The notes: a model not told the origin generated them from the sequence alone. A DNA stretch of 64,000 nucleotides from Sphaerospermopsis sp. SIO1G1 (GCA_010672785.1 JAAHFX010000006.1:125574-189573); one strand, 5' to 3'. Positions 8,555-17,780 are shown, numbered from the stretch's first letter. A program made the numbers and translations.

Positions 8555-9535
8555 TTATTTGTGTTGGTAGGTATGGATCAGAGGATTCGTAGTTAGCAAT
8601 TGTTGAAGTTTTGCTAAAGCTTGAGGTTGCTCTCTAACATGAGCATTAATAAAGAGAGTTAACAGTTCAGTCATCAAGGAGCGAATTTCTGCTTCAGGTT
8701 TACTAGCGGGAAAGTCAAGGAAAGTTGTACTTGTGGTTGAATCAAAAGGATCAATAATCGAAAAATGGTTTGCTCCTTCTAATAAAACCAGGTAACTATC
8801 CTTTCTACCTCCGGTGAGTCCTTCAGAAAAAGTGTGCAGCAAAGAATAGGTCGGATCTTTTTCAGTCATACCATAGCGTTGAGTGCTGTTAGCTATGACT
8901 CCATCACAAGTTCCCCCCATCAGCAGTAGAGGTCGAGAGTCAGGTAATGGTAAGACAGTTTTGGGTTCATAGCCTAAATTAATACCTCCCAATGTATGTG
9001 CGCCATAAGCAAAAGAAGCGATAATCTGAGGGTAAAAATTAGGGTTAGCACTTTCAATTGCAACACGTCCTCCGGCTGAATGTCCACCAATGATGATTTT
9101 GTTCAGGTCAAGTTTTCCAGCTAAGATACCCTGTTGTTGCAGTTGTTCAATTTTGGTGAGAAGTGCTGGTAATGCTGAAGCAGTGACACCTGTACCATAA
9201 CTTTCCGGTTGCCATTTTTTAATGTCCACTCCAGGTGTTAAACCAATGATTCCTGGTAGGTTTTCGGCAATCCAATTAAAACCAATTACAACCACTCCTG
9301 TTAGTGCAAGTTGTTCCATCAGCTATTGATAACTATTAAGTGAACAGTTAATTCCATTAAAAAATATCACCACAGGGAAAGGTGCTTCAGCTATATCCGC
9401 AGGGACAATGCCAAAATTTTGTTCGGTATCGCTTTGATTAAATTCTGCTGGATAGAAAATCTTTAAGTGAAGGGTGTCGTATGGAGATTGTGCTGATTCA
9501 ATTTTGATAGCTTCAAAGAAGGCTCGAATGGTCAT
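8555..9535 (-). pseudogene. Alpha/beta hydrolase interrupted by one in-frame TAG
   Basis: An alpha/beta hydrolase (dienelactone hydrolase-like) read from ATG 9535. Residues 1-70 end FFNGINCSLNSYQ; a TAG at 9325-9323 follows, and the same frame continues L-MEQLALTGVVVIGFNW for 255 more codons to 8555. The two parts are exactly in frame, with no base lost. TAG differs by one base from TGG (Trp), so a point mutation fits. The second part keeps the nucleophile elbow IIGGHSAGGRVAI (Ser in G-x-S-x-G). Unmutated length would be about 326 residues. It could be a fresh pseudogene, a sequencing error or a readthrough product. The substrate is unknown. Confidence 0.75.
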
Positions 9536-9771
9536 TTTAATCTGTTCTTGATTTTATTTACAACAGCGTTCAGTAGTCAACAATATAACTAACCTACACG
9601 ATTTTTGTAATTTTGCTCTGTACTTTGTTTGCCTGAAAACTGCAACCATGAATATTTTCTCAATCTTCAAAACTCTGCGTACTCTGCGTCTCTGCGTGAA
9701 ATATTCCAGAAAATCTGACAAACAGCATTTCTGCTGCGGAAATGCACAATTTGCTGGTGTATCTTATGTAT

Positions 9772-9940
9772 AACCCCTAAACATCCAGTTAGTTGATGTA
9801 ATTTTTCCATCCCCATGATATGATTTGCATGAATATGGGTTTCTAAGCAATAACGCAGAGTCAAACCCAATTCTTTAATTAGCTGTAAATCTTGTTTTAT
9901 CTGATCCAGTGTGGGATCTACTAAAGCTGCTACGTTTGTT
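9772..9940 (-). pseudogene. Remnant of MBL-fold sulfur dioxygenase-like gene
   Basis: The minus strand encodes VDPTLDQIKQDLQLIKELGL followed by a stretch with ETHIHANHIMGMEKL and LTGCLGVI. This matches the metal-binding region of ETHE1/persulfide-dioxygenase-type MBL-fold proteins, whose motif is HxHADH. Here the Asp of the motif is Asn. The N-terminus is missing, and after about 55 residues homology stops and the frame runs into a dispersed repeat (CTCTGCGT units). It is therefore a truncated remnant. It lies directly divergent from an ArsR-family regulator, the usual neighbour of such genes. Confidence 0.65.
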
Positions 9941-10027
9941 CATATATATGCAAATAAGTAAGTATATGTACTAGACTTTTTCTTGAAAAGTTGTCTAATC
10001 AACATTTCCTTGACTGCAATTCTTGTC

Positions 10028-10055
10028 ATTCTACTATATAACCATTTAGTAGAAT
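10028..10055. promoter_or_regulatory. Inverted repeat upstream of arsR-like gene, candidate operator
   Basis: ATTCTACT (10028-10035) and AGTAGAAT (10048-10055) are perfect 8-bp inverted arms 12 bp apart, 35 bp before the regulator start. ArsR-family repressors commonly bind such palindromes and autoregulate. The site lies between the regulator and the decayed divergent gene. Confidence 0.5.
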
Positions 10056-10089
10056 TGCTAAGAACGAGAAAAAATACATTTGGTGTTTT

Positions 10090-10422
10090 ATGAAAGAGGT
10101 ATTACCAAACGCTCTTAATCAAGTTGCAGAGTATTTTAAAGTTTTGTCTGAAGTTAGTAGACTCCAGGTTTTATCCTGCTTAAGCACCGGATCAAAAAAT
10201 GTTACTCAGATCATAACTGAAACTGGATTAGGGCAAGCCAACGTATCGAAACATTTAAAAATTCTGACTCAAGCAGGTATTGTCAAAAGAACACCTGAAG
10301 GAGTCAGCGTTATTTATGAAATTGTTGATCCGACTTTATTTCAATTATGTGATTTAGTTTGCGGCCGCTTACAAGTAAGATTAGAAGAACAAACAAAACA
10401 ATTAGAAAAACTCAAAATCTAA
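10090..10422 (+). CDS. ArsR-family transcriptional regulator
   Basis: A 110-residue winged-helix repressor of the ArsR/SmtB family. The recognition helix region is ITETGLGQANVSKHLKILTQ (about residues 42-61), followed by the wing VKRTPEGVSVIYEI. It lacks the usual ELCVCDL metal site. It does carry Cys30 in the N-terminal helix and Cys87/Cys91 in the C-terminal helix, an arrangement reminiscent of thiol-sensing members such as SqrR/BigR, though the spacing is not identical. The divergent neighbour is a remnant of a sulfur dioxygenase-like gene, which supports (but does not prove) a role in sulfide or persulfide response. ATG at 10090. Confidence 0.85.
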   Translation: MKEVLPNALNQVAEYFKVLSEVSRLQVLSCLSTGSKNVTQIITETGLGQANVSKHLKILTQAGIVKRTPEGVSVIYEIVDPTLFQLCDLVCGRLQVRLEEQTKQLEKLKI

Positions 10423-10427
10423 TCAGA

Positions 10428-10549
10428 ATTCAGGAGTCAGGAGTCAGGAGTTACTAAACAGTGATAACTGACAACTAACTGATAACTGATAACTGCTAAC
10501 TGATAACTGATAACTGATAACTGATAACTGACAACTGACAACTGCTAAC
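10428..10549. repeat. Compound heptamer repeat abutting hemA stop
   Basis: CAGGAGT units (about 10431-10451) are followed by a long run of TAACTGA/CAACTGA units (about 10458-10545). The repeat reaches the hemA TAG stop codon on the minus strand. Confidence 0.85.
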
Positions 10550-11831
10550 CGAACTGTTCTTCCGCTTCTAAGTTAAATAGCATTTGTAGGGTTTGCATAC
10601 AGTTACGTCTAGCTTCTACATCTTGCTGCGCCCGTAATTGTACCATTGGGTCATGTAAAATTTTATTCACTATCCCTCTAGTCAAAGCTTCTATCACCTC
10701 CTGGTGTTTTTCCCCAAACTCAGAACCTAGACGGGATAGAGCTTTTTGTAGTTCTTGTTCGCGGATACTTTCCACTTTACTTCTTAAAGAACTGATAGTA
10801 GAAACAGTCTCTAAACTGCGCCACCAAACATCAAAAGCTTCCACTTCTTCATCTAAGATTCTTTCCGCTTCTTGCGCCATTTTGCGGCGACTTTCGTAAT
10901 TTTGGGCAACTACTGCTTTTAAATCGTCTACATTAAATGCTTGTACATTTGCTAATTCATTTACATCTGAATCAACATTTCGGGGTACAGAAATATCAAA
11001 CAGCATGATTGAATGTTGAGGATCTAAAGCTGCTGCTAATTTTTCCCTGTTTAAAATTGGTTCAGTAGAAGAGGTACTGGTAAAAACTATATCACTATGA
11101 GCTACCACAGACATCATATCTGGGAGCAGATGAATTTTAATAGGTTGTTCTGGAAACTGTTTAGCTAATTCTTCTGCTCGTGGACGGGAACGGTTAACAA
11201 TGCTAATTTGGCTTGCACCTTTAGAAACTAGGTGTTGTACCAATAACCTAGACATTTTCCCTGCACCGAGAATAGCTATCCGGTAGGGAGCTAAATTTTC
11301 TACTTTAATTTGTGCTAATTCCACAGCAGCGGAACTAATAGAAACTGCACCAGTACCGATACTCGTTTCTGTTCTTACTCGTTTACCTGCGGTGATAGCT
11401 TGTTTAAATAAGCGATTTAAAATTGTTTTAATACCTTGGAACTGCTGACCAAGTTTGTGAGTAGTTTTCACCTGTGCCAAAATTTGACCTTCACCTAGCA
11501 CCAAACTATCCAAACCAGCAGCAACTCGCATAATGTGCATAATTGAGTCAGTGTGCATGAGCATGAATAAATGCTGACGCAGAGAAACGAGAGGAAGTTT
11601 ACTATGTTCTGAAAGAAACTGAGTAACCTGTTGAATTCCCTGAGTTACTTCACTACTGACAATATAGATTTCCAAACGGTTACAGGTGCTAAGGATAGCT
11701 ACCTCATCAATATGAGGATAACTAAGGAGATGGGCGATCGCACCGTCAATTTGGGGTTCAGGAATACTTAATTTTTCTCTTACTTCTACAGGGGCGGTTT
11801 TGTGACTTAACCCCACAACTGCAATATTCAT
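10545..11831 (-). CDS. hemA: Glutamyl-tRNA reductase
   Basis: NADPH-dependent glutamyl-tRNA reductase, 428 residues, the first committed step of tetrapyrrole (heme, chlorophyll, phycobilin) synthesis: Glu-tRNA is reduced to glutamate-1-semialdehyde. The N-terminus [20 protein letters not shown] and the active-site segment [12 protein letters not shown], with catalytic Cys50, are intact. [16 protein letters not shown] (about 107-122), the NADPH-binding [16 protein letters not shown] (about 185-200) and the C-terminal dimerisation helices follow. Length is normal. ATG at 11831. The gene is alone on its strand. Its stop codon lies at the edge of a heptamer repeat, so the extreme C-terminus may vary between strains. 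Confidence 0.97.
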   Translation of the reverse strand: MNIAVVGLSHKTAPVEVREKLSIPEPQIDGAIAHLLSYPHIDEVAILSTCNRLEIYIVSSEVTQGIQQVTQFLSEHSKLPLVSLRQHLFMLMHTDSIMHIMRVAAGLDSLVLGEGQILAQVKTTHKLGQQFQGIKTILNRLFKQAITAGKRVRTETSIGTGAVSISSAAVELAQIKVENLAPYRIAILGAGKMSRLLVQHLVSKGASQISIVNRSRPRAEELAKQFPEQPIKIHLLPDMMSVVAHSDIVFTSTSSTEPILNREKLAAALDPQHSIMLFDISVPRNVDSDVNELANVQAFNVDDLKAVVAQNYESRRKMAQEAERILDEEVEAFDVWWRSLETVSTISSLRSKVESIREQELQKALSRLGSEFGEKHQEVIEALTRGIVNKILHDPMVQLRAQQDVEARRNCMQTLQMLFNLEAEEQFG

Positions 11832-11925
11832 CTTAAATTCTTAAATTCTTAAATTGATAATTTGTAATGGAGAAAGGGAACAGGGAACAGGGAATGGGGA
11901 ATAGGGAATAGGGAATAGGGAACAG

Positions 11926-12060
11926 TTTCAAGAGTTGGTAAGTTTAAATTTTCAACCAAAGTGCAAGGTTTGTAGGCACTTATACCCATATATCTTGCAC
12001 TTTTAAAAATGAAAGTAGCCTAAAACCCTTTACCTGTAACTTTTTCACATTTATATGCCT
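11926..12060. repeat. Dispersed repeat, family E (GTGCAAG stem)
   Basis: Same layout as 8377-8525: CAAGAGTTG at the start, then AAAGTGCAAGG, a CACTTATACCCATA segment, CTTGCACTTTT and TTTTCACATTTAT. Non-coding. Confidence 0.65.
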
Positions 12061-12102
12061 GACGGCACGCTACGTGGACAGCCAGCCTTATTCATACCCA
12101 GT

Positions 12103-12165
12103 CACCAATCACCAATCACCAATCACCAATCACTAGTCCCCAGTCACCAATCCCCAATCACTAAA
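12103..12165. repeat. Heptamer tandem repeat (CCAATCA)
   Basis: About eight units of CCAATCA with variants CTAGTCC and CCAGTCA, ending just past the glpX stop codon. Confidence 0.85.
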
Positions 12166-12167
12166 AA

Positions 12168-13205
12168 TTAGTGAAGTTGTACAACCTTGGGTTGTTCAAA
12201 CATATGAATGGTATCTACAAAGCGAGCAGTTTTAGACTGAGTGGAAATAACCAAACTTTGAGTTCTAGCACCACCGTGGAAGAAACGTACACCCTGCATT
12301 AAGTTACCAGAAGTAATACCACAAGCTGCAAAGAGAACTGTTTCACCAGATGCTAATTCATTTGCGTCATAAACCTTATCAGGGTCTTCAATGCCCATAG
12401 ATTTGAGACGCTCAATATTTGCCTCTTTGCTTTCTCCGATTAAACCGGTTTTAACGATTGCTGGATCGTAAATTAACTGACCTTGGAAGTGACCACCGAA
12501 AGCTCGCATCGCTGCTGCGGAAATTACACCTTCAGGAGCAGCACCAATACCCATCAGAGCATGAATGTTAGTACCAGAAAAACCACAAGATACTGCTGCA
12601 CCGACATCACCATCAGCAATTAGTTGTACTCTTGCACCAGCTTCACGGATTTCTTTGATTAAATCATTGTGACGTTCACGTTTCATCACAACAACTACAA
12701 GCTCTTCGATAGAACGATCTAAACAGTCAGAAAGAATCTTCAAGTTCTCTGTCGCTGACTTATTGATGTCAACGTGACCCTTAGCTGCTGGGGGTGCTGC
12801 CAACTTCTTCATGTAGAAGTCAGGAGCAGCAAATAGACCACCTTTTTCAGAGATTGCTAAAACAGCCATTGAACCGGGTTGTCCATACGCTACAAGGTTT
12901 GTACCTTCACAGGGGTCAACAGCGATATCAATTTCGATGAGTTCTTCGGGGCTACATTCTAATTTTGCTTTAGGATCAGCACAGATACCTACTTCTTCAC
13001 CGATGTAGAGCATAGGTGCATCATCACGTTCACCCTCACCAATCACAATACGTCCACGCATATTGATTTGGTTCATGCGTTTACGCATAGCTTCTACAGC
13101 TACTTCATCAGCGATGTCTTTCTCACCCTTACCCATCCATTTCGCAGAGGCGATCGCTGCTTGCTCTACAACCTCAATAATTTCTAAACCAATTGTATTT
13201 TCCAC
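12168..13205 (-). CDS. glpX: Fructose-1,6-/sedoheptulose-1,7-bisphosphatase, class II
   Basis: The cyanobacterial dual-function F/SBPase, 345 residues, GlpX family. It dephosphorylates fructose-1,6- and sedoheptulose-1,7-bisphosphate in the Calvin cycle and is the main route for both reactions in cyanobacteria. Metal- and substrate-binding motifs [18 protein letters not shown] (about 53-70) and [11 protein letters not shown] (about 92-102) are present, as is the [15 protein letters not shown] stretch. The start is GTG at 13205, preceded by an AGAGG ribosome binding site 10 nt upstream; no nearby ATG gives the conserved N-terminus. It belongs functionally with CP12 (25434), which tunes the same cycle. 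Confidence 0.96.
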   Translation of the reverse strand: MENTIGLEIIEVVEQAAIASAKWMGKGEKDIADEVAVEAMRKRMNQINMRGRIVIGEGERDDAPMLYIGEEVGICADPKAKLECSPEELIEIDIAVDPCEGTNLVAYGQPGSMAVLAISEKGGLFAAPDFYMKKLAAPPAAKGHVDINKSATENLKILSDCLDRSIEELVVVVMKRERHNDLIKEIREAGARVQLIADGDVGAAVSCGFSGTNIHALMGIGAAPEGVISAAAMRAFGGHFQGQLIYDPAIVKTGLIGESKEANIERLKSMGIEDPDKVYDANELASGETVLFAACGITSGNLMQGVRFFHGGARTQSLVISTQSKTARFVDTIHMFEQPKVVQLH

Positions 13206-13474
13206 AGGACTAACCTCTTAATTGCTGATTTTTAGCGACTTTGTATGGCCATTTCAGTTTTTCAGTCTACCAAAGTACGGATACATATGGACGAAAGTTA
13301 AGTTTTACTGCTGTGGATGATCTCCAGTGGTCAAAATGACAGAAAATGTTCTGTAATTTTTGCCTTTTCTAGTTTTTGATGACTCAAGTCCTAACTACAC
13401 AAGCCAAAACTATAAAACTATGTCAGTCTTATTTTATGGAGAATCATTAAAACTTTAAGTCACATATTTTTATC

Positions 13475-13777
13475 ATGTTTAATTTCTTGAATTCCCTATT
13501 AGGTCGTCATCCTGAACGCATCAAGGCTAATGTGGAAATATACACTTGGCAAACCTGCCCATATTGTGTTCGTGCTAAGATGCTTTTATGGTGGAAGGGT
13601 GTAAATTTCAACGAGTACAAAATTGATGGTGACGAAGCTGCTAGGACAAGTATGGCAGAACGCGCTAATGGTCGTCGCAGTGTACCTCAAATTTTTATTA
13701 ATGATCAACACATTGGTGGTTGTGATGATCTTTATGAGTTAGACGCAAAGGGTAAACTTGATCCGTTGTTGGGGTGA
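13475..13777 (+). CDS. grxC: Glutaredoxin (GrxC type)
   Basis: A 100-residue dithiol glutaredoxin, a glutathione-dependent thiol-disulfide oxidoreductase of the cytoplasm. The active site is Cys28-Pro-Tyr-Cys31 in TWQTCPYCVRAKML. The cis-Pro segment RSVPQIFIND and the glutathione-binding GGCDDLYEL are present. The N-terminus has about 15 extra residues (MFNFLNSLLGRHPER) before the fold begins, common in cyanobacterial copies. ATG at 13475. The stop codon lies within a GGTGATG heptamer repeat. Confidence 0.95.
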   Translation: MFNFLNSLLGRHPERIKANVEIYTWQTCPYCVRAKMLLWWKGVNFNEYKIDGDEAARTSMAERANGRRSVPQIFINDQHIGGCDDLYELDAKGKLDPLLG

Positions 13778-13805
13778 TGGGGTGATGGGGTGATGGGGAG
13801 TTGGG
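13770..13805. repeat. Heptamer tandem repeat (GGTGATG)
   Basis: GGGGTGATGGGGTGATGG units begin inside the last codons and stop of the glutaredoxin gene. The same unit recurs at 33606-33645 and 34438-34455. Confidence 0.85.
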
Positions 13806-13895
13806 GTGAAAGTTAATAATCTAATGAATAGTCTAGGCTCTGCTGGATAAAATGTTATACCATACTTCATCACTTCGGAATTTCTTACAAACAAT

Positions 13896-14768
13896 TCACT
13901 TAATTCCCAATTCTTCATTTGTTTGCTTTTTGATCCGATGAGATATCAAAATTCCATGTCTAGGACTAAACAACAAAGCTAAAACAAATAAACCAGAAAC
14001 TACTAACACTATTGCTGGGCCGGAAGGTAAATTATAAAAGTAACTTAGGTACATTCCACTAATACTGGAAATTACACCGATTATCGCCCCTAATATCATG
14101 ACTTCATAAAGTCTTTTTACTAATAAATAGGCGGTTGCACCAGGTGTAATTAATAGTGATAATACTAAAATTACTCCTACGGCTTTCATGCTGGCAACTA
14201 TAGTTAAAGCTATTAATAACATTAAGCCAAAATTTAATTTATTTACTGGCAAACCAGCGGCTTTTGCTCCTAATGGATCAAAGGTGTAAAACAGAAGTTC
14301 TTTGTATAATAAACAGATGATCGCTAAGACTATTACTGCAATGATAGCTGTATCTCTAACTTCGTTGATTGTTACACCTAAAATATTACCAAATAAGAAA
14401 TGATTGAGGTCTATTTTATTGCTTTTTTGAATGATGGTAATTAGGGTAATTCCTAAAGCGAAAAAAGCTGAAAAAACTATGCCCATCGCTGCGTCTTCTT
14501 TGATGGGGGAACGGGTTTTAATAAATGCTATGGCTATGGTACTAATCATTCCCGCAATAAATGCCCCAACAAAGATGTTAGCACCAATCATAAAGGCGAT
14601 CGCTAATCCTGGTAATACGGAATGACTGATGGCATCACCCAGTAGTGCTAGGCGTTGTACCATTAAGTAACTACCAACTACGGCACATAATAAACCTACT
14701 AGTACAGCGATGATTAATGAACGCTGCATAAAGCTATATTGCAAGGGTTCAATTAGTTGATTGAGCAT
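13896..14768 (-). CDS. Zn/Mn-type ABC transporter permease
   Basis: A 290-residue integral membrane permease of the ABC-3 family (ZnuB/MntB), forming the channel for divalent metal uptake. Motifs RLALLGDAISHSVLPGLAIA (about 24-43) and VGVILVLSLLITPGATAYLL (about 197-216) are characteristic; the GDAISH segment contacts the ATPase. It follows the ATPase gene on the same strand with a gap of about 100 bp containing a dispersed GAACCACGAAGGCACGAAG repeat. The solute-binding protein is encoded divergently. Metal specificity (Zn or Mn) cannot be read from the permease. Confidence 0.93.
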   Translation of the reverse strand: MLNQLIEPLQYSFMQRSLIIAVLVGLLCAVVGSYLMVQRLALLGDAISHSVLPGLAIAFMIGANIFVGAFIAGMISTIAIAFIKTRSPIKEDAAMGIVFSAFFALGITLITIIQKSNKIDLNHFLFGNILGVTINEVRDTAIIAVIVLAIICLLYKELLFYTFDPLGAKAAGLPVNKLNFGLMLLIALTIVASMKAVGVILVLSLLITPGATAYLLVKRLYEVMILGAIIGVISSISGMYLSYFYNLPSGPAIVLVVSGLFVLALLFSPRHGILISHRIKKQTNEELGIK

Positions 14769-14865
14769 AAGTTATAAATGAACCACGAAGGCACGAAGTA
14801 CACGAAGGAAGAGAGGAAGAGAAGAATGCAGGAAGAGCCAGATATTTAATGTTTTTGTTGATTTT

Positions 14866-15606
14866 TTATGCTACATCGCTGAAGTATATGACTTTTCCTC
14901 CGTAGGCGAGGTTGAGGTTCTTTTCTGTTAATACTTGTTGTCTAGAACCTGTGGCTATTAAGTCACGATTGAGTAATATTAAATCATCAAAATGGCTGAT
15001 TGATTCCCCTAAGTCATGGTTGACTACTAATACTATTTTTTGTGCTTTTGCTAATTCTTGAAAGACTGTAAAGATAATGTTTTGGGTTTTTTGATCTATT
15101 CCCACAAAGGGTTCATCAAAACAAAATATATCTGCTTGTTGGGTTAATGCACGAGCTAAAAAGACTCTCTGTTGTTGGCCTCCGGAAAGTTCTCCAATCG
15201 GGCGATCGCTATATTCTCTCATTCCGACTCTGTCTAAGGCCTCTTTGGCAATTTGCCGACTAACACCAGAAAAACTCCGCAACCATCCTGTTTTTTTGAT
15301 TCTCCCCATCATCACTACATCCCACACTGTAGCTGGGTAATTCCAGTCAATTTGGTTTCTCTGGGGTACGTAAGCAACTTTTTCTAATTGTTGTATTAAG
15401 GGCTTGCCTGCGTATAATATATTGCCACTACTTTTATGGGTTAATCCTAACATTGCTTTCATTAGGGTACTTTTACCAGCACCATTCGGCCCAAAAATTC
15501 CTGTGAGTTTTCCGGGTTTAATTATACAGTTAACGTCACGTAAAGCTTGCTGTGTGCGGTAATGTACTCCTAAATGAGAAATGTTAATAGCAGCCGAATA
15601 ATTCAT
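14866..15606 (-). CDS. Zn/Mn-type ABC transporter ATPase
   Basis: The ATPase subunit of the metal importer, about 246 residues from the ATG at 15606. Walker A IFGPNGAGKSTLMK, Q-loop YVPQRNQIDWNYP, signature LSGGQQQRVFLARAL, Walker B DIFCFDEPFVG and the H-loop LVVNHDLGE are intact. The QRNQIDWNYPATVWDVVMMG segment is typical of MntA/ZnuC ATPases. An in-frame GTG at 15693 would add 29 poorly conserved residues; I prefer the ATG, which begins just before the conserved fold. Expected to form one operon with the permease, divergent from the binding-protein gene. Confidence 0.9.
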   Translation of the reverse strand: MNYSAAINISHLGVHYRTQQALRDVNCIIKPGKLTGIFGPNGAGKSTLMKAMLGLTHKSSGNILYAGKPLIQQLEKVAYVPQRNQIDWNYPATVWDVVMMGRIKKTGWLRSFSGVSRQIAKEALDRVGMREYSDRPIGELSGGQQQRVFLARALTQQADIFCFDEPFVGIDQKTQNIIFTVFQELAKAQKIVLVVNHDLGESISHFDDLILLNRDLIATGSRQQVLTEKNLNLAYGGKVIYFSDVA

Positions 15607-15830
15607 ATCAATAGATTGTATTACTTGTGCAGATTTTGTTTGTGGTTGTCTCCGTGATCGGTTCAATTGTTGGTAAAAAGAAATGTTTCTCACGACCGTA
15701 GTTGAATGTAGTTTATTTATTCACTACTTTGAGCTTACTATAAAAATGAGAGAAATATGAAAAAATACATAACTAAATATCATGTTTTTCATCAGTAAAA
15801 CTTATTAAAAGATGCAAGGGTGTAACTGAA
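15607..15830. promoter_or_regulatory. Divergent promoter region of metal transporter
   Basis: The shared upstream region of the ATPase/permease operon and the binding-protein gene. A weak inverted repeat GTAGT-N10-ACTAC (15708-15727) could be a regulator site, but it is short, and I see no clear 7-1-7 Zur palindrome. Control by Zur or a manganese sensor is expected from the family only. Confidence 0.35.
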
Positions 15831-16775
15831 ATGAAGAGAATGAGAATTTCCCACTGGTGTTTAGGCATATTTTTACCTTTAGCTTTATGGGGTTGTACTG
15901 CGACAGAGTCTGAGTTATCGGAAGATGGAAAACCCAATGTTGTAGCAACCAGTACCATCATTGCTGATTTAACACAGGAAGTAGGAGGGGAGGAGATTAA
16001 TTTAACTGGTATTCTTGAGCCTGGTGCTGATCCTCATGTGTATGAACCTGTACCGGCAGATAGTAAAGCTTTAGAAACCGCAGATTTGGTTTTGTATAAT
16101 GGTTATAACTTAGAACCAGGGATTATTAAATTGATTAATGCAGTTGGTGACAAAGTTAAAAATTTGCCAGTAGGGGAAGTTGTCGCACCTTTAAAATTAG
16201 AAAAAAGTGAGGGAGAAATTGTTCCTGATCCCCATGTTTGGGGTAGTGTGGAAAATTCAATAGCTATGGTTAATGCAATTACACAAGCATTAATTGAGGT
16301 ATCACCAGAAGACAAAGATAAATTTACTGAGAATGCAGCTGAACTAACTCAGGAATTACAACAATTGCACATATGGATTAAAGCACAAATTGCAACTATC
16401 CCCGTAGATAAACGTAAGTTGATTACCACTCATGATGCTTTCCAATATTATGCTAATACCTATAATTTGGAAATAGCTGGAACTTTGATAGGTATTAGTA
16501 CAGAGGAGCAACCCAGCGCTCAAACAGTCAAGCAGTTGGTTGATGAAATTAAAAAAATTGGTGTACCAGCTATTTTTGCGGAAACAACTATTAATCCTGC
16601 TCTAATTACTACTGTAGCAGAAGAGGCGGGAGTCAAACTTTCAGCAAATCCACTTTATTCTGATTCTATCGGTGCAAAAGGAAGTAGTGGAGAGACTTAT
16701 ATAAAGATGATGGAGGCTAATACTCGCTCTGTTGTTGAAGCTTTAGGTGGCCAATATACTCCTTTTCAACCCTAA
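15831..16775 (+). CDS. Zn/Mn-binding lipoprotein of ABC transporter
   Basis: A cluster A-I metal-binding protein (ZnuA/MntC/TroA family), 314 residues. A signal peptide with lipobox ALWGC puts the lipid-modified Cys at residue 22, so it is anchored on the periplasmic side. Visible ligands are His69 (ADPHVYEP), His135 (PDPHVWGS), His201 (TTHDAFQYY) and Asp278 (LYSDSIG). Histidine at the third position is the TroA/Zn-type state, whereas dedicated Mn proteins such as PsaA carry Glu there. There is no His-rich loop. Zinc, or both metals, is therefore more likely than manganese alone, but this is inference. A second ATG lies three codons in (15840). Confidence 0.92.
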   Translation: MKRMRISHWCLGIFLPLALWGCTATESELSEDGKPNVVATSTIIADLTQEVGGEEINLTGILEPGADPHVYEPVPADSKALETADLVLYNGYNLEPGIIKLINAVGDKVKNLPVGEVVAPLKLEKSEGEIVPDPHVWGSVENSIAMVNAITQALIEVSPEDKDKFTENAAELTQELQQLHIWIKAQIATIPVDKRKLITTHDAFQYYANTYNLEIAGTLIGISTEEQPSAQTVKQLVDEIKKIGVPAIFAETTINPALITTVAEEAGVKLSANPLYSDSIGAKGSSGETYIKMMEANTRSVVEALGGQYTPFQP

Positions 16776-16828
16776 TTTGGGATGATTAAGCTGTTGTGCA
16801 TAAAGAGAAAGAGTGTACAACAGTTATG

Positions 16829-16919
16829 GGAATTACGCACAAGCTATGGAATAATCGAACCACAGAGTCACAGAGAACACGGAGGTATGAGAGTTTGATA
16901 GATATTTTGCGTAAGTCAT
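16829..16919. mobile_element. MITE-like element, family A (degraded)
   Basis: The ends are ATTACGCA and TTGCGTAAGTCA, a weakened version of the family termini. The interior (ACAAGCTATGGAATAA, then CAGAGAACAC) is the inverted relative of the copy at 1582-1674. Confidence 0.6.
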
Positions 16920-17106
16920 GAGTCATTTGAAAGAAAACATAGTATTTCGATTATTTTTGCACATACAAATTTTGTCGTAAAAGACTATATGTACATGAAT
17001 ATTTATTTTTAAAATAGTTACTGTATTTACGTAAATTTACTTATGTATTTAAGTTTGGTATTGTTTCTAACAGCAATGTCTTTACCATTTGCCCGCAGGT
17101 TAGGTT

Positions 17107-17157
17107 GAACAAAGTGAAACCCAACGTACACTCAACATATTTGTTGGGTTTTGTTCC
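17107..17157. repeat. Inverted repeat with AACCCAAC / GTTGGGTT arms
   Basis: GAACAAAGTGAAACCCAAC pairs with GTTGGGTTTTGTTC apart from a 4-nt insertion. A shorter element with the same GTTGGGT/ACCCAAC arms lies downstream of cp12 at about 25744-25766. A typical dispersed cyanobacterial hairpin repeat. Confidence 0.6.
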
Positions 17158-17600
17158 TTAACTCAATCTACAAATTAAGACAAGACATTTTTGATTTTGG
17201 CAAAGGTATTGTCATAGTTTATATATTTCCTGCACATTAAGTAACATAGCGTAAGTAATTTCCATAACTATCATCATAAATATTTCTTGCCATAAAAGGC
17301 ATAGGATAATACGCACATAAGTAGTAATTTTAAAGACATCTAAATATAAACACTACTATTTTAAAGATTCCGTAAATTCCGAGGTTTCTGTTTTGACTTT
17401 CCTATGAAAAGCCCAAATAATTACGGTTGAGAAACAATAGATTTATCAGAATGAAGAATAAAACCTCAAGAAGTTGTCAGTGTAGCTACTTACATATTAG
17501 AAGTATCATCCATAAAGAAATCCAACTGAGTCACTGTGCATTGTGTGTGTTTATATTGAGTCTCCCTTTCAACACATACGGGCTAATGAAAGTAATATCA

Positions 17601-17780
17601 ATGTTACAAGAAACACCTAATCACATATCCTCACCTCCTTACTCTCGTCAAGTTAACCCTAAGAACTCCTACTATCCCACATCTATTCCTTGGATCAAAG
17701 ATCGTGCATCCTGTGAAGAATTTAATAGAGTCTGGGAAAATAAGACGTGTTGGGATGGTGAACACGACGCATTATTTTAA
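17601..17780 (+). CDS. Small protein with paired cysteines, unknown
   Basis: A 59-residue protein beginning MLQETPNHISS if started at ATG 17601; ATG 17586 would add five residues. The C-terminal part, WIKDRASCEEFNRVWENKTC, has two cysteines 12 residues apart among charged residues and then ends WDGEHDALF. The acidic, Cys-containing tail recalls redox-switch peptides such as CP12, but the core AWD/VEEL motif is absent, so I do not assign it to that family. The spacing and order of residues look like a real small protein. No function is assigned. Confidence 0.5.
   Translation: MLQETPNHISSPPYSRQVNPKNSYYPTSIPWIKDRASCEEFNRVWENKTCWDGEHDALF

Larger units (their letters stand above)
11832..12167. 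other. Intergenic region packed with repeats
   Basis: It contains a GGGAACA-type heptamer run (11876-11924), a family E element (11926-12060) and a CCAATCA heptamer run (12103-12165) that reaches almost to the glpX stop. No gene is seen. Confidence 0.65.
16776..17600. other. Long intergenic region with inverted-repeat elements
   Basis: It contains a degraded family A element (16829-16919), a GTTGGGTT inverted repeat (17107-17157) and A+T-rich sequence. A plus-strand frame opens at TTG 17427 and runs into the small gene at 17601, but its first part has no ribosome binding site and an unlikely composition. Confidence 0.5.

Noticed and set aside
9667..9870. 67-residue frame taken as an intact gene
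   Set aside because: Only the first part resembles the MBL-fold family; the rest is translated CTCTGCGT repeat, and the N-terminus is missing, so I list it as a remnant instead.
17427..17600. Upstream extension of the small protein from a TTG start
   Set aside because: The extra residues have no ribosome binding site and an unlikely composition; a start at 17601 or 17586 is more sensible.
17601..17780. Second CP12 protein
   Set aside because: It has two cysteines and acidic residues but lacks the AWD/VEEL core and the second cysteine pair.
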